Part shown: positions 23,601 to 36,300 of the stretch, in pieces | How positions within the stretch are numbered: position 1 is the stretch's first letter | Layout: each line of letters begins with the position of its first letter | Assembly: GCA_020055645.1 (NCBI GenBank) | Contig: CM034546.1 | Span: 102,424,001 to 102,488,000 of the forward strand | Reading direction: 5' to 3' | Length of the DNA stretch: 64,000 nt | DNA from: Tomocerus qinae | Lineage: Eukaryota; Arthropoda; Collembola; Entomobryomorpha; Tomoceridae | The notes under the pieces: model-generated | What the model was told of the DNA's origin: nothing | Seen by the model: the letters and a program-made list of their open reading frames with translations, nothing else | The model's database searches: none | Made by a program: the position numbers and the translations under genes

Positions 23601-25805
23601 AGGAGCTGACATTTTCCTTTGAGCCTGTTTGTTCAACGTCATTTTGGGGGAAAATGACAGAACAAATCACAGGGGTTGACTTGTTACTGCCGTACCATGC
23701 CTGTTATTCAATTTCTGCAGGTCAAGGCTAAGTAAAGGTGAATAGCAGCACGGATGAGCTACGAGACGTACAGAGAAATGAACCAACACAATTTGATCAA
23801 TTCAACAGCAATAATTACCGCGATCCATAATAATCTTTAGATCCTCCGGCTGATCCGCTTCCGCCACCAACGCCGCTATTTGAAGCAACCGACACTTTCA
23901 TAAGCGGAAGCAATCGGTTCGACGAGGATGAGCTGGTTGAAGCTATCGCCGACTTCATCAAAGACTTGGAAGACGATGAGCTTATTGGTGGTGTTAGTGG
24001 AGGAGGTATTCTTCTCACCACACTCTTTGTAGAAGATCTAGAGATTCCTGTGAGTTTCCCATAAGGGTCATCCATACTACTCAGATACTTGGAAGATGAA
24101 GTCGCACCAGCTCTTCCATAAGAATCTTCTCTTCTGTATTCCGAGCTGGAAGATTTCAGGCCACTAGAATCGTAATATGGAGATGCTGCTTTGTAGCGGC
24201 TGTTACTTGATCCACTCGGACTGTAGTCATTGTATCTTGACACTGCAGATGTCTGGAAACGTTTGGGAATATTTCCATAGGGCATGAAAAAAGGGACATT
24301 TATTAATATTTCATGTGACAAACATCATCGGTTTCAATTTTCAATTTCTTTGATACAGATTCTTTGGTAAGACTGGGACTTTTGGAACTGTAATTTTCTT
24401 TCAGTGGGTTCGATCTGAGACTGCAGCAAGTTTTCTCACTACTTGGAACTTTATAGGATTGCATTTTCTGCCTAAGTCCTTTTAACTCTACGGTTTCTTC
24501 GTTGGGTATTTCATAATTATATGATTTTTCAATTAACTATTATATAATCAAATAAACTTGATAATAAAAGCATAACTTGATATGCAATGGAAAAATAGTT
24601 TTGAATTCATTTGAGGAAATCGTGGGGTCAAGTATGTAGAACACCTAATTATCTACAATAGTAGTATACTGTATACTGTACTTAATCACTTTATAAAGAA
24701 AGATTATGAGAATTTACATGGGCACCAGTGCCATTGCCGTAAGAGTCCCCACGTGACCGCTTAGATCTTCCATCAGATGTGTCGTAGTAATGAGACAAGC
24801 TGCTGCTCCCAGAGAGTCCTAACCGTGACGAGTCGGAAGGAGAATGGTACCGTTTTGACGAAGATCCAAACGAATCTACAAACATAATATGAACATTTAT
24901 TAAAGTATTAATTATCATACATAAAATCCATTTGTACAAATTATTAGATTTTTAAATGAAACTCTTAACTTTCCTTAATTCCTAATTCCTATTCACCTAT
25001 CCTGTTTGACGGATTCATTAGATTGAATACTCCAACAACCACCCAATTAGGTCAGAGTAAAAATATAAGAGATCACTCCCATGTAAAATTTTTGGGTAAA
25101 AACCGCCATAACTCAAAAAATAGCGGATTTTTAAAAAAAATTCGAAATTAGTTTTCTCATAATCTAAAGTAGAGTAGATAGTGAAATTGTCAACTTCATC
25201 TGTTACAATCGGTTCCCAGCCAGTGTGATTGTGATCTCTTATATTTTCTCTACAATAATATTAAGATTCCAACTTACAAATTAACGGAGCTATTGGAGCT
25301 CTGGTTAAGTTGAGTACGGCACTTCATTAAGATTTATGACCACATTAATACAAACTCTTATTAAAAAGCTTAACTATTGTTAAAAACATACGTCACAATT
25401 GGAGTTAGAATATTGAATATACTTTATTTACTATCACATCACTTGACTACAAGGACGTATAGAGGGATGGGCTTCACGGGCTGAAGCCCCCCCCCCACCC
25501 CAAAAAAAATTTCGCGCTCCCCGCAATTATTTGCCATTTTTGACTTATTTTCGTTAAAAAATGCCAAAAACTTTAAAATTTGTATTGGAAGTCTTCGCTC
25601 CCCCCCTCTATATACGTGCTTGTTTGACTATACGAAAGCCTCTACACTTTCTAGAAAGTAAAAATATTAAATATACCTAGCTATTATTAACTACTGTTCT
25701 CTAATAATTAAATTGCCATTTTTCCAGTGCCAAAGCACAAATTAATTAATTAATTACCTTACCTTTATAGTACGCTGAGGATCTTGAATGATGGTCTGCA
25801 CACAT
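20633..25805 (-). CDS. C2H2 (matrin/U1-like) zinc-finger nuclear protein with acidic tracts, possibly Pep/CIZ1-like
   Basis: Ten coding exons on the minus strand: 25805-25763, 24875-24718, 24252-23819, 23152-22865, 22776-22257, 22180-21950, 21821-21720, 21605-21524, 21433-20952, 20869-20633. Phases close, giving 858 residues. The N-terminal third is Ser/Tyr/Gly/Arg-rich and disordered (KRYHSPSDSSRLGLSGSSS). A long Asp/Glu/Lys tract follows, with SR-like repeats (SERRRSSRDGSPNR). Four zinc fingers come next: CHYCDVRC...HLRSYIH, YCRVCELNF...HEANELH, RCDICNIDF...HLAALEH and FYCNACTRYL...HCMTLTH. A second acidic tail ends in a basic stretch (RSSIRKNSSDRKSTS). The fingers resemble those of nuclear RNA/chromatin-associated proteins such as Drosophila Pep, CIZ1 or ZNF326; which one is unsure. 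The start is short (MCADHHSRSSAYYK) and the first intron is about 0.9 kb. The stop lies 100 bp from the foldback arm. Confidence 0.8.
25058..25250. mobile_element. MITE-like element with AAAATATAAGAGATCAC termini
   Basis: AAAATATAAGAGATCAC near 25059 is mirrored by GTGATCTCTTATATTTT near 25231-25247, about 190 bp overall. It lies in the first intron of the zinc-finger gene. Non-coding; target duplication not resolved. Confidence 0.6.
25450..25622. mobile_element. hAT-type MITE, copy 1 (CAAGGACGTATA termini)
   Basis: The element starts CAAGGACGTATAGAGGG and ends CCTCTATATACGTGCTTG, imperfect terminal inverted repeats. The flanks are CTTGACTA (25442-25449) and TTTGACTA (25623-25630), an 8 bp target duplication with one mismatch. 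YARNG-type ends and 8 bp duplications point to hAT. It is 173 bp, contains a run of C followed by A, and lies in the zinc-finger gene's first intron. Confidence 0.7.
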
Positions 25806-27209
25806 CTTTACCTCCTTGAAAGTTCTTGATTTGGATGTTATAATTTTATCAGTCTCTTCATTCGCAGATTGCAATCAATGTCATATATTAATGAAAAGCT
25901 ATAGATGATAGAACAAAACAAAATGAAATTATTAGTAAAGAGATTATTTCGGACGTGAGTTATATGCAATACATTCACATAATTATTTTTTATCAGATGT
26001 CAACCAATGAAATAACCAATAATTGTTTGTCAATTTTTGATTTTTACAATATAATATTTAACCAAGGGTGGTTGGTGGTGAGTCTGGTGAGAGGCCGGTC
26101 ATAATATATAATGGGGAATGAGATATAAAATACGGCTGAAGGCTGGTAATCTTACTCAAATCGTCCACTAACAACTAATGGCTAAATTATTTAACTCTTA
26201 AAGGTTTATCAGTTCAATCATTCACTTTATGGTCTAGTTTTCCTGGGCGCATACTTTGTAATGACTGTACAACTTTTGACTTTGTACTGTAAGTTTTAAG
26301 ATGTACTTAATATACAAAAATAATATTGACGATGTCACCATTTGTTGTTTGTTACACGTGTTATGCAATTTAAATAGCTGACATTAAAAAGCCAAGTAAA
26401 ATGTAAAATAGATTCATAATTAATTAGTAGGCCTCTTTAAATATTCAAATTCGTACATTCAACATAATCAATTCGGCAATAAACATTATCAATTTCAATT
26501 ATTATAGTATTTTTAGTTTTAGTTTTGAGTTACCTGTGGCCTGTCTCTGACTGAATATGCCGATTATTTGTTGAATTTAGTTAATGTATGATTATGTAGC
26601 AATGATTCATTAGGTGTAAGGTGACAAAGTCGTAGTCGTAGTACTGTTTTTGGCACAGATGCTAACGTGGTAAAGTCAAAAGTGGCAACTGTATTTAGTG
26701 GCGACTGGTGATTTGACGATTACTACTATTTAACTCAACAGTAGATTAACATAGATGGATAAATTTTAATAAACAGAAAATAGTTGATAGTATAGTGATT
26801 GAGTGACTCACATTCTTAACTCAATCATCAAACATCACAAACCAAACTACAACAACAGAACACTGACAGTGACAGCAAGCAGCTCTGGCAAATTAAACGC
26901 AGCAAGCAGCTAACTGGTAAAGGAAAGGCAATTACAATAAATTTTAAATCCCTAAAAACTGACTTTTGACATTACTGCTTCTGCATTCTGCAATTATCCA
27001 AAAACAGCACCAAAGCACGACGTTGTTGAATGTTGACATGCATTGGTCTACATGATTAAGGCTGCCTTGTCGAAACACCACGCATGCGCTAGGTCGTATA
27101 CTACAGGGTGTCAGGTAATAAAAGAACCTCTGCTTATGCCGGCCGCGCTACACCGTAAAACGTTGATTGATGCTTGATTATTATTACAAAAGGTTCAGTT
27201 CAAACTTCT

Positions 27210-27316
27210 TTGGACAATGAACGAGAATAAAAATTAGAGATAAGGAATATAATAGCGCCTTCACATCGAATTTATTTATCTCTAATCCTTTATTCTTGAA
27301 ATTCATTATTGTCCAA
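27210..27316. repeat. Inverted repeat of about 107 bp
   Basis: TTGGACAATGAACGAGAATA continuing to 27246 is mirrored, with a few changes, by 27276-27316, which ends in CATTATTGTCCAA. Probably the remains of a small foldback element. Confidence 0.6.
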
Positions 27317-27570
27317 AAGTGTTTAAATGTTGTAATAGAAAGCGGAATTACTATCACTGCAAAGAAATTTTAAAATTAATTCTTTGTTCCTGTCTCATGT
27401 ATGTGTATAAGTATGTTTAGTGTCTAGTCTATGTATCCATGTTCTCATTTTGAAATTTAGCAGCAGTTCTCTTTCCAATACGCATGATTATGCTGGATGC
27501 CTACCTTTCGGATCACGCGTGCTGGGGACCCCGACCCCAGCAGCTGTATAAAATCAACGGCATAATGATC

Positions 27571-27636
27571 GATAATGTACCCCAACACATACCTTCATGT
27601 GCTATAGAGGTATGCGTTGGGTGGGGTACATTATTG
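27571..27636. repeat. Palindrome of the GTACCCCAAC family
   Basis: GATAATGTACCCCAACACAT with ACCTT is mirrored by AGGTATGCGTTGGGTGGGG with TACATTATT. The core matches the palindrome interrupted by the hAT-like element at 810-2161. Confidence 0.65.
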
Positions 27637-27917
27637 AAAACATTAATAGGTATTTTTATAAGATATTACAGCATACACTGTGTTGAAGATTTTATAAAGG
27701 TTTCCCACAATTGGTGAGCGGTCACCAGTTGAATTGAAACTCAGTAGTTGGAGTCAAAATAAAGACTGGTTTTTACGGCCCGGGTCGCAGCCCAGCATGT
27801 AGCAAGGCAAGGCTCGCCAATGTTAAATTTTGCCCACCTCTATGGTTAACAATTTTGAAAAAAAGTGACATTTAAACACTTGTGAGAAACCTTTATGTTT
27901 AATGTATAATGTACATA

Positions 27918-28436
27918 TATTTAACTAGTTGAACCCAGCTAAGGGGCGAACCTGGCACTCAAGAGAAATTAAGCAGGCCACCCATCACAGTAATAAAAAC
28001 AATTCCGGTTCAAATGGGGAATAATAAAAGATTATTTTTATTAACCACCCCAGAATGTTCCTCTTTAAAATCAAAAAAATATGATCCCGGGATTTTGGAA
28101 AAGGAATTGTCTTCTTTAGCTAATTATTTCCATTCAATCACCAATAATCATCTTATGTGAATTCGTATTATTGTTCTGATGTTATGATAATATTATGAAA
28201 CAACTCAATTCGTTGGTTTAGAGGGAGGGGCATGCGCATTTTACTTTTGTGCTCTCAAGGAACATGCATATATTATGTTGATAGTTGATGGGAGGAAGCG
28301 ATGTCCAAAAAAGTTACAGCTAGCACTTGCGCTATACTTGAGAGAGGGCGTTTTACGTTACGTAATATATGGAGGTTTCCTAGGCTCTCCTACCCAGACA
28401 TAGATAGTCAGGTATTAGTGCGATTATATTATAGAA
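27918..28436 (-). repeat. Relative of the hAT-like element's core
   Basis: This stretch is, in reverse complement, recognisably similar to 1190-1785 over about 500 bp; for example TTGAACCCAGCTAAGGGGC and GCTAGCACTTGCGCTATACT have counterparts there. The GC-rich minisatellites are absent on both sides. Nearby motifs TTGCCCACCTCTA (near 27830) and TTGCCCACCTTTACTG (near 28540) resemble hAT termini but point the same way, so the element's ends are unresolved. Confidence 0.6.
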
Positions 28437-29205
28437 TGCACAAGTTTGGAGTTTTTGGTATAGGCATAAAAATGATTTTGAAATACATTGGTAACAATTA
28501 ATTAAGGATGGATCGGGTTTGCAAGCAGTTGCCCATTGCCCACCTTTACTGTTTTAGGACTCGGAAATAAATTGTACGTAGTTGCTCGCGTTGTTAGGTT
28601 AGGTTAGTAAAACTCGGTTAAGTATTATTCGGATCGGAGGTCATTTATAGTTTTATAGAGTTTAACCTCTTTTCTTGTTGGACAAAAAAGACTGACCGAC
28701 GAGAACGAGACGAATGTCAAATGTGACGAAAGCCGCAGATTGTCTCTGATCTGAACCTTCGAAATAAACAGATTCTGGATTTTATTGCATTGTCTTTAGT
28801 GCCATCTTGTGGCTTTTGCTAGCACCTCTGTGCGCATAGCAGTAGCATTAGAGGTAGTGTACATTTTTTCCTTATACTTGTATTAAACTCATTATTATTA
28901 TGCACTTTCTGCAATATCATAATCTGCACGTCTACACTACAGAAGCAGGCAGAGAGCAGAATCATAAGGTGCACTGTGCATATAATACTATAATACTATA
29001 TACTATGTATGCTATAGTCAGAGTATGCGTATATAATATATAGCCTTATAAAGCATATTTTATAATAACATGGACCGTGGACATTTCACAAATTGGGTAC
29101 CATATTTATTACAAAATTTTGATTGTGGGGAAAACGGTATGTATAATGCATGCATATATTACTGTAGGCCAAGGTCAGAGTTCAGTGACCGGTCATTTTA
29201 ATCTG

Positions 29206-29351
29206 CCATTTTAGCCGGCCAAAATTGTCAGTCGGCTGGTTAAAAAGATTTTTAGCCGGAGAAAATCAAACTGTAGGTTTCGAAGACCATTTTAGCCGGT
29301 TAAAATGGTAGCTGGCTGGTCAAAAAGCTTTTTAGCCGGATAAAATCAAAC
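29206..29351. repeat. Direct duplication built on TTTTAGCCGG
   Basis: Two tandem copies, 29206-29286 and 29287-29351, share CCATTTTAGCCGG, GGCTGGT, AAAAAG and TTTTTAGCCGG, then AAAATCAAAC. The second copy is shorter by about 15 bp. Confidence 0.6.
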
Positions 29352-30071
29352 ACTAGTCGTGGGCTACGGCTTGACTGCTTGACTTTCCAGGCTTTACACC
29401 ATTTCAGTATTTTCCCTTTGACTTTTGATGAAAATTGTATGTAACTTATTTTTCTTTCGTAAACTAAATGACATATTTATTTTTTAAAGCCTTTAAAATT
29501 TTGTCAGGGATTCGAAAGTCGAAATGAGTCCGATAAAGCTTATTTTTATTTATTCCATAAAACCCTGTTTTACGAACGAACTGATGGAACTGACTTTTAA
29601 AGAGTTTCGCATCATTAAGTACTGACACAGACCTAAGTGTTTCTTAATAGAGTTGGGTTGATTAAAATAATGCATGACTACAGTTGCAGTCCTCTCACCC
29701 CTACCCTAACAGGGAACCACAGAATAGTCGCCATCTACCGTGTTGTGTCAAGACTTTAATAAGAGAAATGGCATGCTATTTATTACTGTGAAGCTATGGT
29801 CTAGCCAATCAGCACACTTGATTCAAGTCAGCTGATCCGCTCAGCCAGTCAACACATTTGATTCAACTAGTGGGCAGCGGCTTAGTGGCTTCAACAAAAA
29901 CAAAGAATTGTCCCATCTTCTATACCTCACTTACTCTCTATTGTTAATCTATGACAGGGAACAAACTTTTTGCACGGCCCCGCGCCCACACATAGATATT
30001 ACATTGCTATTCTTGTGCACACTTGCAACTTCGGCGAGCTAACCGACCGAACCAATGTATTCGAAAAATAA

Positions 30072-31038
30072 GCCCATTTTTAGCTCGCCTGAGGAAGCAA
30101 ACTTATTGAACCGCACAGGCTGTCCGTCCATCCGTCCTGGCGATAACTTGCGAATACAATGACGGATATTAACTAAACTTGGGAAAAACAATACCTTTGG
30201 ACCACTGACGATCCTTATTGATTTAAGGGGTAAATCGGTGTATTGGTTGCTGAGATACCGCGCGCTCACTTCGTCTTCATTTTGATATTCGAAGTGAAAA
30301 ATGAGCATTAAAAAGTTAAATTGCATTTGCTATAAATTGTTAGATAGATAGGGTGGGATTGGACATAATAAAGCAAATAAAACTTATAAACAATAAATAA
30401 AATAACTAAATAAAATAACCAAATTTACATTTTTCGATTTCCTTTTCATTTTGATATTTAATATTAATCAATTTCGATTTTCTGTAGATTTTAATATTCA
30501 TAAATTCGTTTGATTTTCTGGTGATTTTGATAGCCATTATTAATCAATTTTGGGTTCCTTTTGGTTTCAATAGTTAATATAGTACCACACTTTAAATTTT
30601 TGGTGGTTTTGATTGTTTTTCCGTTATTGTTCAAATTCGTTGTTAATACTTTAATCTGCTTTCCAATTTGGTTTATTTTAACAGGCAAATATAACCTATT
30701 TCAAAATTTTTATAGTCAATTATGATCAACAAGGACGACCGAAATTCAACATTTCTTTCTCAAAATTGCAAAAAATTTTGCGTTTAGGCCTTTTTTGACT
30801 CATTTCCGTCAAAAAAATCCAAAAATTTATGTATCATTAAACTATCCATTAGAAATCTTAGCCCCCTCCGAAACTCAGTTCTGTATACGTGCTTGATGAC
30901 GTTGATGATCAATATTGATTTATTTTGAAATATTGTACATTTTAGTATTTAGAACAATAGTAGTATAGTTCTGTCAAAAATGTGCACACGGTCCCCTTTA
31001 CTCAGGCGAGCTTCTGTTACGGGTTGCTGTAGGTTTTA
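30072..31038 (+). repeat. AGCTCGCCTG repeat family, copy A (interrupted by a MITE)
   Basis: It begins TTTTAGCTCGCCTGAGG, then holds a GTCCGTCC-rich stretch, ACCACTGACGATCC, GCGCGCTCACTTCGTCTTCA, AT-rich imperfect repeats around GATTTTGATAGTCAATATTAA, and ends TACTCAGGCGAGCTTCTG, TTACGGGTTGCTGTAGGTTTTA. Copy B at 46760-47749 has the same order and orientation. No open frame covers it, and the transposon class is unresolved. Confidence 0.75.
30730..30904. mobile_element. hAT-type MITE, copy 2, nested in repeat copy A
   Basis: It is related to the element at 25450-25622: it shares CAAGGACG at the start, the TTTTTTGACTCATTTCCGTC-like centre and TATACGTGCTTG near the end. The flanks ATGATCAA at 30722-30729 and 30905-30912 are a perfect 8 bp target duplication. 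The right end carries 9 extra bases beyond GTGCTTG. Removing the element plus one ATGATCAA restores a sequence typical of the host repeat (AATTATGATCAATATTGATTT). Confidence 0.7.
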
Positions 31039-31393
31039 ATTATCGCATTCTACTCCAACTCCTCTGAACTTCATAAATTGTTAAAATTATTATTTCGGTG
31101 GGAACAGTGTTGTAGGTGATTGATTGATTCAAATTGATTTGATTGACTTCCCAGACACTTTTCCCACTACAAAAATTTAAATTATTTTTCAAGTTCAGAG
31201 GAGTTGGAGTAGAATTTAGAAGGCAAAGCAGTGACAAAAAGAAGGGGCTTATTAAAAGCACACACAAACCGATTAGGACCGAATCGAACTATCGTGATAG
31301 TTCGGGTGAAATTGAGCAAACAGAATAATGTAAAAAGTTTTGAGGCCTAGGTCGATTTAAAAATTTTGAAACCGAATTACAGGCTCCAAAATT

Positions 31394-31786
31394 TAAAACC
31401 TACAGCCAGCGGTAACAGAAGCTCGCCTGAGTAAAGGGGACCGTGTGCACATTTTTGGTAAAGTAGTAGTGAAAAATATTTACTTTGATTACTAAATGAA
31501 TAGTATTTTTTCGTAAACAACTTTTTAATGTCCATTTATTTAATGCCACATTTTCACTTTGACTGTCGAAATGAAGACTAAGTGAGCGCGCGGTATCTCA
31601 GCAACCAATGAACCGATGTACCCCAAATTCAATAGGGGTCGTCAGTGGTCCATAGGCATTGTTTTTGCCAAGTGTGGCCAATATCCGTCATTGCTTTCGA
31701 AAGTTATCGTGGGGACGGACGGATGGACGGACGTACGGACAGACTGTGAGGTTCTATAAGCTCACATCCACAGGCGAGCTAAAACC
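31394..31786 (-). repeat. AGCTCGCCTG repeat family, copy C (short, inverted)
   Basis: This is the reverse complement of the two ends of copies A and B with the AT-rich middle largely lost. It runs from TAAAACCTACAGCCAGCGG, with GAAGCTCGCCTGAGTAAAGG, to ACAGGCGAGCTAAAA. With copy A it forms a large inverted pair separated by about 355 bp; the spacer itself has a 25 bp inverted repeat (CTACTCCAACTCCTCTGAAC near 31050 and its inverse near 31190). Confidence 0.7.
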
Positions 31787-32239
31787 GATCTGAGCTTGAT
31801 TCAAAAACTTTTGAGCCATCAGAAATTTTGCTTACTGAACCGGGTATCGGGTACTATTCGAGTTCGGTACTTTAGCGTACCACTTTAGTTCAACGAACTA
31901 CAAAAATCCAAGTGTGTTAATTTGAGACAAGTGTCTTTTGTTAGCTGACTACTACTGCACTGTGTTAAATTGTACTGTACTGTACTGTAGACGTTTTTTG
32001 GTTATAACATGAATACTGATACTGTACTGCTGACTGTATTGTATTATGGTAGTGTAGTACTACTATAGATATTCATTCGTATTCGTAGTTCATTCATTTT
32101 TATCAATATCAGTAGGCAATAGGCAAATGATTTTAATACGTCATATGATATCGCTCTTGGGTTCGCTCGGTTCTAATTGTTCGCAGTAATGTTATTTGAA
32201 TTTGTCAGTTGCCTTTGATATTGAAATCGAACCAAATTT

Positions 32240-32350
32240 TTGCAGACATTGACGTTCTATCATTCTACATTGTCGTCAACTAAAATTTATTATCAAAGAC
32301 AAGACGGAATTAAGGAATTTCCTTCCCTGATTACTCATCTGATTGTAATC
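32240..32350 (+). other. Putative UBR4 non-coding first exon
   Basis: A strong donor (GTAATC then gtaagt) at 32351 and a good acceptor (tttaattttcag) ending at 33222 frame an 872 bp intron upstream of the UBR4 start codon. The exon's left edge is a guess. Supported by splice consensus only. Confidence 0.35.
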
Positions 32351-33308
32351 GTAAGTTTATTGTTTCTGGTTTTACGAATTTTACATTATTTTGTTTAGTC
32401 ATTAATTTTTGATGTACTCAGTACTAGTATAGTATAGCCAATAGTATCGATGATTTCACATTTCCCATTTGATTGTTGATTCGAATTCTATTCAAACTTC
32501 GTATAAATTATTGAGGTAGTTGTGTTTACAGTTTTGTCATTGTAGAAATATTGTTCTGCGTTATAGTCGTTAGTAGTTGTCACATATCATTCAGTCTGGC
32601 GGTTGCGCATTCTACAGCTTCAATGTCGTCACGTCAATCAGTGATCGCTCTTCACATCAGTTGTGATTGTGACAACTGAAGTAATCACCCGAGCAAAGCA
32701 GTGACATCATTGATCATGGATGATAATTGCTTTGTCATGTATGATATGTCTATGATACAATATAATAAAACATAAAATTGTTGAAAACTCAAAACTGCTG
32801 TTTTTGAGGCGCTGGGGATTAAGGATCTGCCACGATGTTATCCACCACTGACTATCAACACGGATTTGAGCGAAGACATTTTTTATTTATTAAGCATTAT
32901 TGTTCATTTTTGGACAGCGGTTGGACAATATACTCAAACGTAGAAACTAGCATCCGATGTAGAATATCTAGTCACATAAGGGGATTAATAGGCTAGAGGA
33001 TACCACCACCCGCACCCACACATCATCCCCAGATACCATAGAAAAATAAAACCCAGCCATCATCCCAATTCCATTTATTTAATTTATTTAGCAGTAGCCT
33101 AAATGTCTTTAGCTTTTGTTGAAAAAGAATAGTGGATTACTGAAACATTACTATTTGTCTACTCTTGTTCTTGTTGAGAAATTATGAATTATTTTATTCA
33201 TAACTGTTTTTTTAATTTTCAGAATTACTAAGCTGACATTGAATAGTTTTAAAATTTGCTGATTACCTAGAAGATTAAATCCTGTCATTAGGTGGGAAAG
33301 AAGTAAAA

Positions 33309-36300
33309 ATGGCTGCCAATTCTGGAGGATTAGTAGATTGGAGTACGATTATCAAACCTTTTGTTACCTATTCAGTGGGGTCACTATCCAAGAATGAAGT
33401 GATAACCTTAGTGAAAGCAATTGTAGAAAGGTAAATAATTAGTAATTACACCTAACCTAACTAAATTTAATTTTTATGGTTTGGATTTTGAATTCGAAAT
33501 TTAAATATTCATGATTTCATTTCCCATATAGTGAGAAGGATCTAGCTGACTCAGCCGTACCATCTCATCCTCATTCTGTATTTTACGATGTCGTTACGGT
33601 ACTATCTGCCCATGTTATTACCGCTGCTGCATGTAGTGATTTATGTGAGTACAAATAGAAGTCTTTTTGATTCTTTTACCAATATGTGGTTATGTTTATG
33701 ATAATGCGTGAGCTTTGATTACATTCATATACTAAGATTAAGCCTTTTTCTGCTATGAATACTTAGTCTATGGATTACATTGAATGGAAATTTTTCCACA
33801 AATGTTATTAATTTCCAATTTGGAAAGTAATGAAAAAAATGTGATGTAGTTTGCCATTTGGCGTTATGACTCAATGACTCAACAATGTCAATATTATATA
33901 AATATTTGTTAGTAATTTTGTATATATTGATATCTCTTAGTCGAGATATTATTTTCATTATATTAGTGGATTATTATTTATTATAATATTGAATTATTAT
34001 TTATTAATAATATTACAGTAATTATTTAGTTTAAACTATAGAAATCCTGTAGTTAGTACATAACGCAATTAGTATTACGGATGAATAGGAAGTTTATTTA
34101 GTGTAAATTAATCTAAGCAATATAATTTTGTAGTACCAAGGTCTAGTTTTCCCACCGCTTGTCAAGCTGGAAGAATTTTATGCAGTTCTTTTATTAAGAG
34201 GTTCCCTCATATTCAGAGAAGTTCCCATCCTATCTTAAGTGTGAAGTTATATATCAACTCGATTCATGTAAGTTGTCTTCTTTCAATTTGATTTTGACTG
34301 ATCAGAATGATACTCAAGCGAATGCAACACTATTCTAAGAAGTTTGAGCTTGTATTTGGGATTTGGTGAACCGTAAATTGTATTTTGCTGTTATGATGCG
34401 TGTAGGAATTCTGCAGTGGACAGCTCATTCTTGGGCTCGAAGAGGTAGCAAATATGCTAGCATTGCTCAAAACTCAAGAATTGCCATCTAAAATCCAGTC
34501 AACAGCCCCAAGTACTTGGGACAAAGAAGGAACTGCAGCTGCAACTGTCAAAGAAGTACGAAGAAATCGTTTAGATCCCTCGGTGCTACTCTACGATCAA
34601 ATAGCCATGCCCGTCATGAGTATTCCTGATGATAAGCCTATTAATGTAAGCGTCAATATGTCAATATTACAGATGAGTCCGGCATTATGTTGCATAATTC
34701 TACATTGCATAATTGCTTACTTAATTTAAATGTAAAAACATGGTATTTGTTATAACTTAGGAACTGTATGCTCTCGAAATTCTTCAAATTTTTCAAAGCA
34801 TCAGAGCAGGGCAATGCTTCGTAGAAATTTGTTTGGCCCTTCCAAACTTAAGAAATTACTACTCCGATTCAGTCTCACTTCAATCAGATGCGATACGGAA
34901 TCTATACTCTAAAATAGCAACCAAAAATCCAAATGTTGAAATGATTGCTGTATCAGAAGAATTAAACTTGGTTTATAGACTATTGTCTATGCCACTGTTT
35001 GCTCCTTTGACATCCGCAGATGCCTACAAACTGACACAACTAGGAATTGGGGCGATGTATGCTGCGTTCGCTGTAATTATGCATTTTTATGGAAATGTGG
35101 CTGCGAGTAACCAACAAAGTTGTGGAAGTCAAAATCAACAAAGTTCAAGCTTAGCATCTGTATCATTGAGCAATTTATCTGTCAATGAAAATGAATATGA
35201 AACGGGAGTTTTAATTGTCTCTGAGGCCATATGGACACAAAAAAGAGTTATCAGTATTTTGAAGCAAGATACAGGGTTGCCACAATGGGTACTTAAAAAT
35301 TATTATTTACCAATAAATAGTTCTCTAAAGCAAACCAAGTATTGCTGATTAATTGTGTTTTCTGATTGCTAATCTTTTATTATTGTAAATCCATATTATT
35401 TTCTAGACGTGGCTAAATTGCAGTCTCGCCTTCTCAAAAATTTTGATTGTATCAATTCATGCGTATATGCATCATGTAACATGTACTGCTGACCCTAAAA
35501 TTTCGGCAAAAGATAAGGAGAGAATCAGTCTGGTGTCCATTCAGCAAGTCTGGAATGAAATGATCACTGCAATTAGTGTTCATGGAATATACATGATTCA
35601 AAATTTTATTCGCATTTATTGTCCTGAAGTTCCAATACAGACAACCCAACATCAGTCCCATTCTGGAGGAAAACATCACAAAGGATCTGCGTCCAGCAAA
35701 AGCTTCAGGGTTGACGATAATGTAACTAGTGCTGACAGAATTAAATTATTGTTTGAAAACTTCAACACTTTTGAGATGCTTGTTCAAATGGCAACTTTGA
35801 GTTACCGTAAAGCCTGTCGTTTAAAATTGTTGAAATATTGTCCAAAAATTGGTGATATGGAGGATGAAACAGAAAATTCAGAACAGCTTGCCGTGGCTGA
35901 TCAGGACAATGATAACAACGGAAATAACATGGACACTGAAAATTAGTATGTGGCATCAGCCTAATTTTCTAATTTATGGCTTATTGTTTCTTTTAGATAG
36001 ACTATATGGGTTTTATATCTTAATTTGGCAGTTTTAGTCTTGGCGGGGAAAAACTTGACGAAAACGAGCACATTGATGTGGAAATTGAGGATGAAAATCA
36101 CAGCGTATCTGATTTAATGGTAAACAATCCCTTTCTTTTCTTAATTAAGTCTGTTACCAATAATTACTTGAACCAAAGAGTTACAATTTTTACAGACAAC
36201 TGAGGACGAAGACGACGACGGAGATGACGACGACGATGATGATCATGAAGATGGGGACGAGGAACGAGATGAAGTGGATGACGAACCAATTCTCGGTAAA

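Larger units (their letters stand above)
25806..33222. other. Repeat-rich intergenic region, zinc-finger gene to UBR4
   Basis: I see no coding gene here. The left end should hold the zinc-finger gene's leader and promoter, and the right end the UBR4 leader. Between are an inverted repeat (27210-27316), a palindrome (27571-27636), a relative of the hAT core (about 27918-28436), a short direct duplication (29206-29351) and two copies of the AGCTCGCCTG repeat family with a nested MITE. Frames listed within it (for example 27484-27717 and 28301-28501) overlap these repeats. Confidence 0.55.

Noticed and set aside
27820-28556. A complete hAT element bounded by the two TTGCCCACCT motifs
   Set aside because: The motifs are in the same orientation, not inverted, so they cannot be the two ends of one element.
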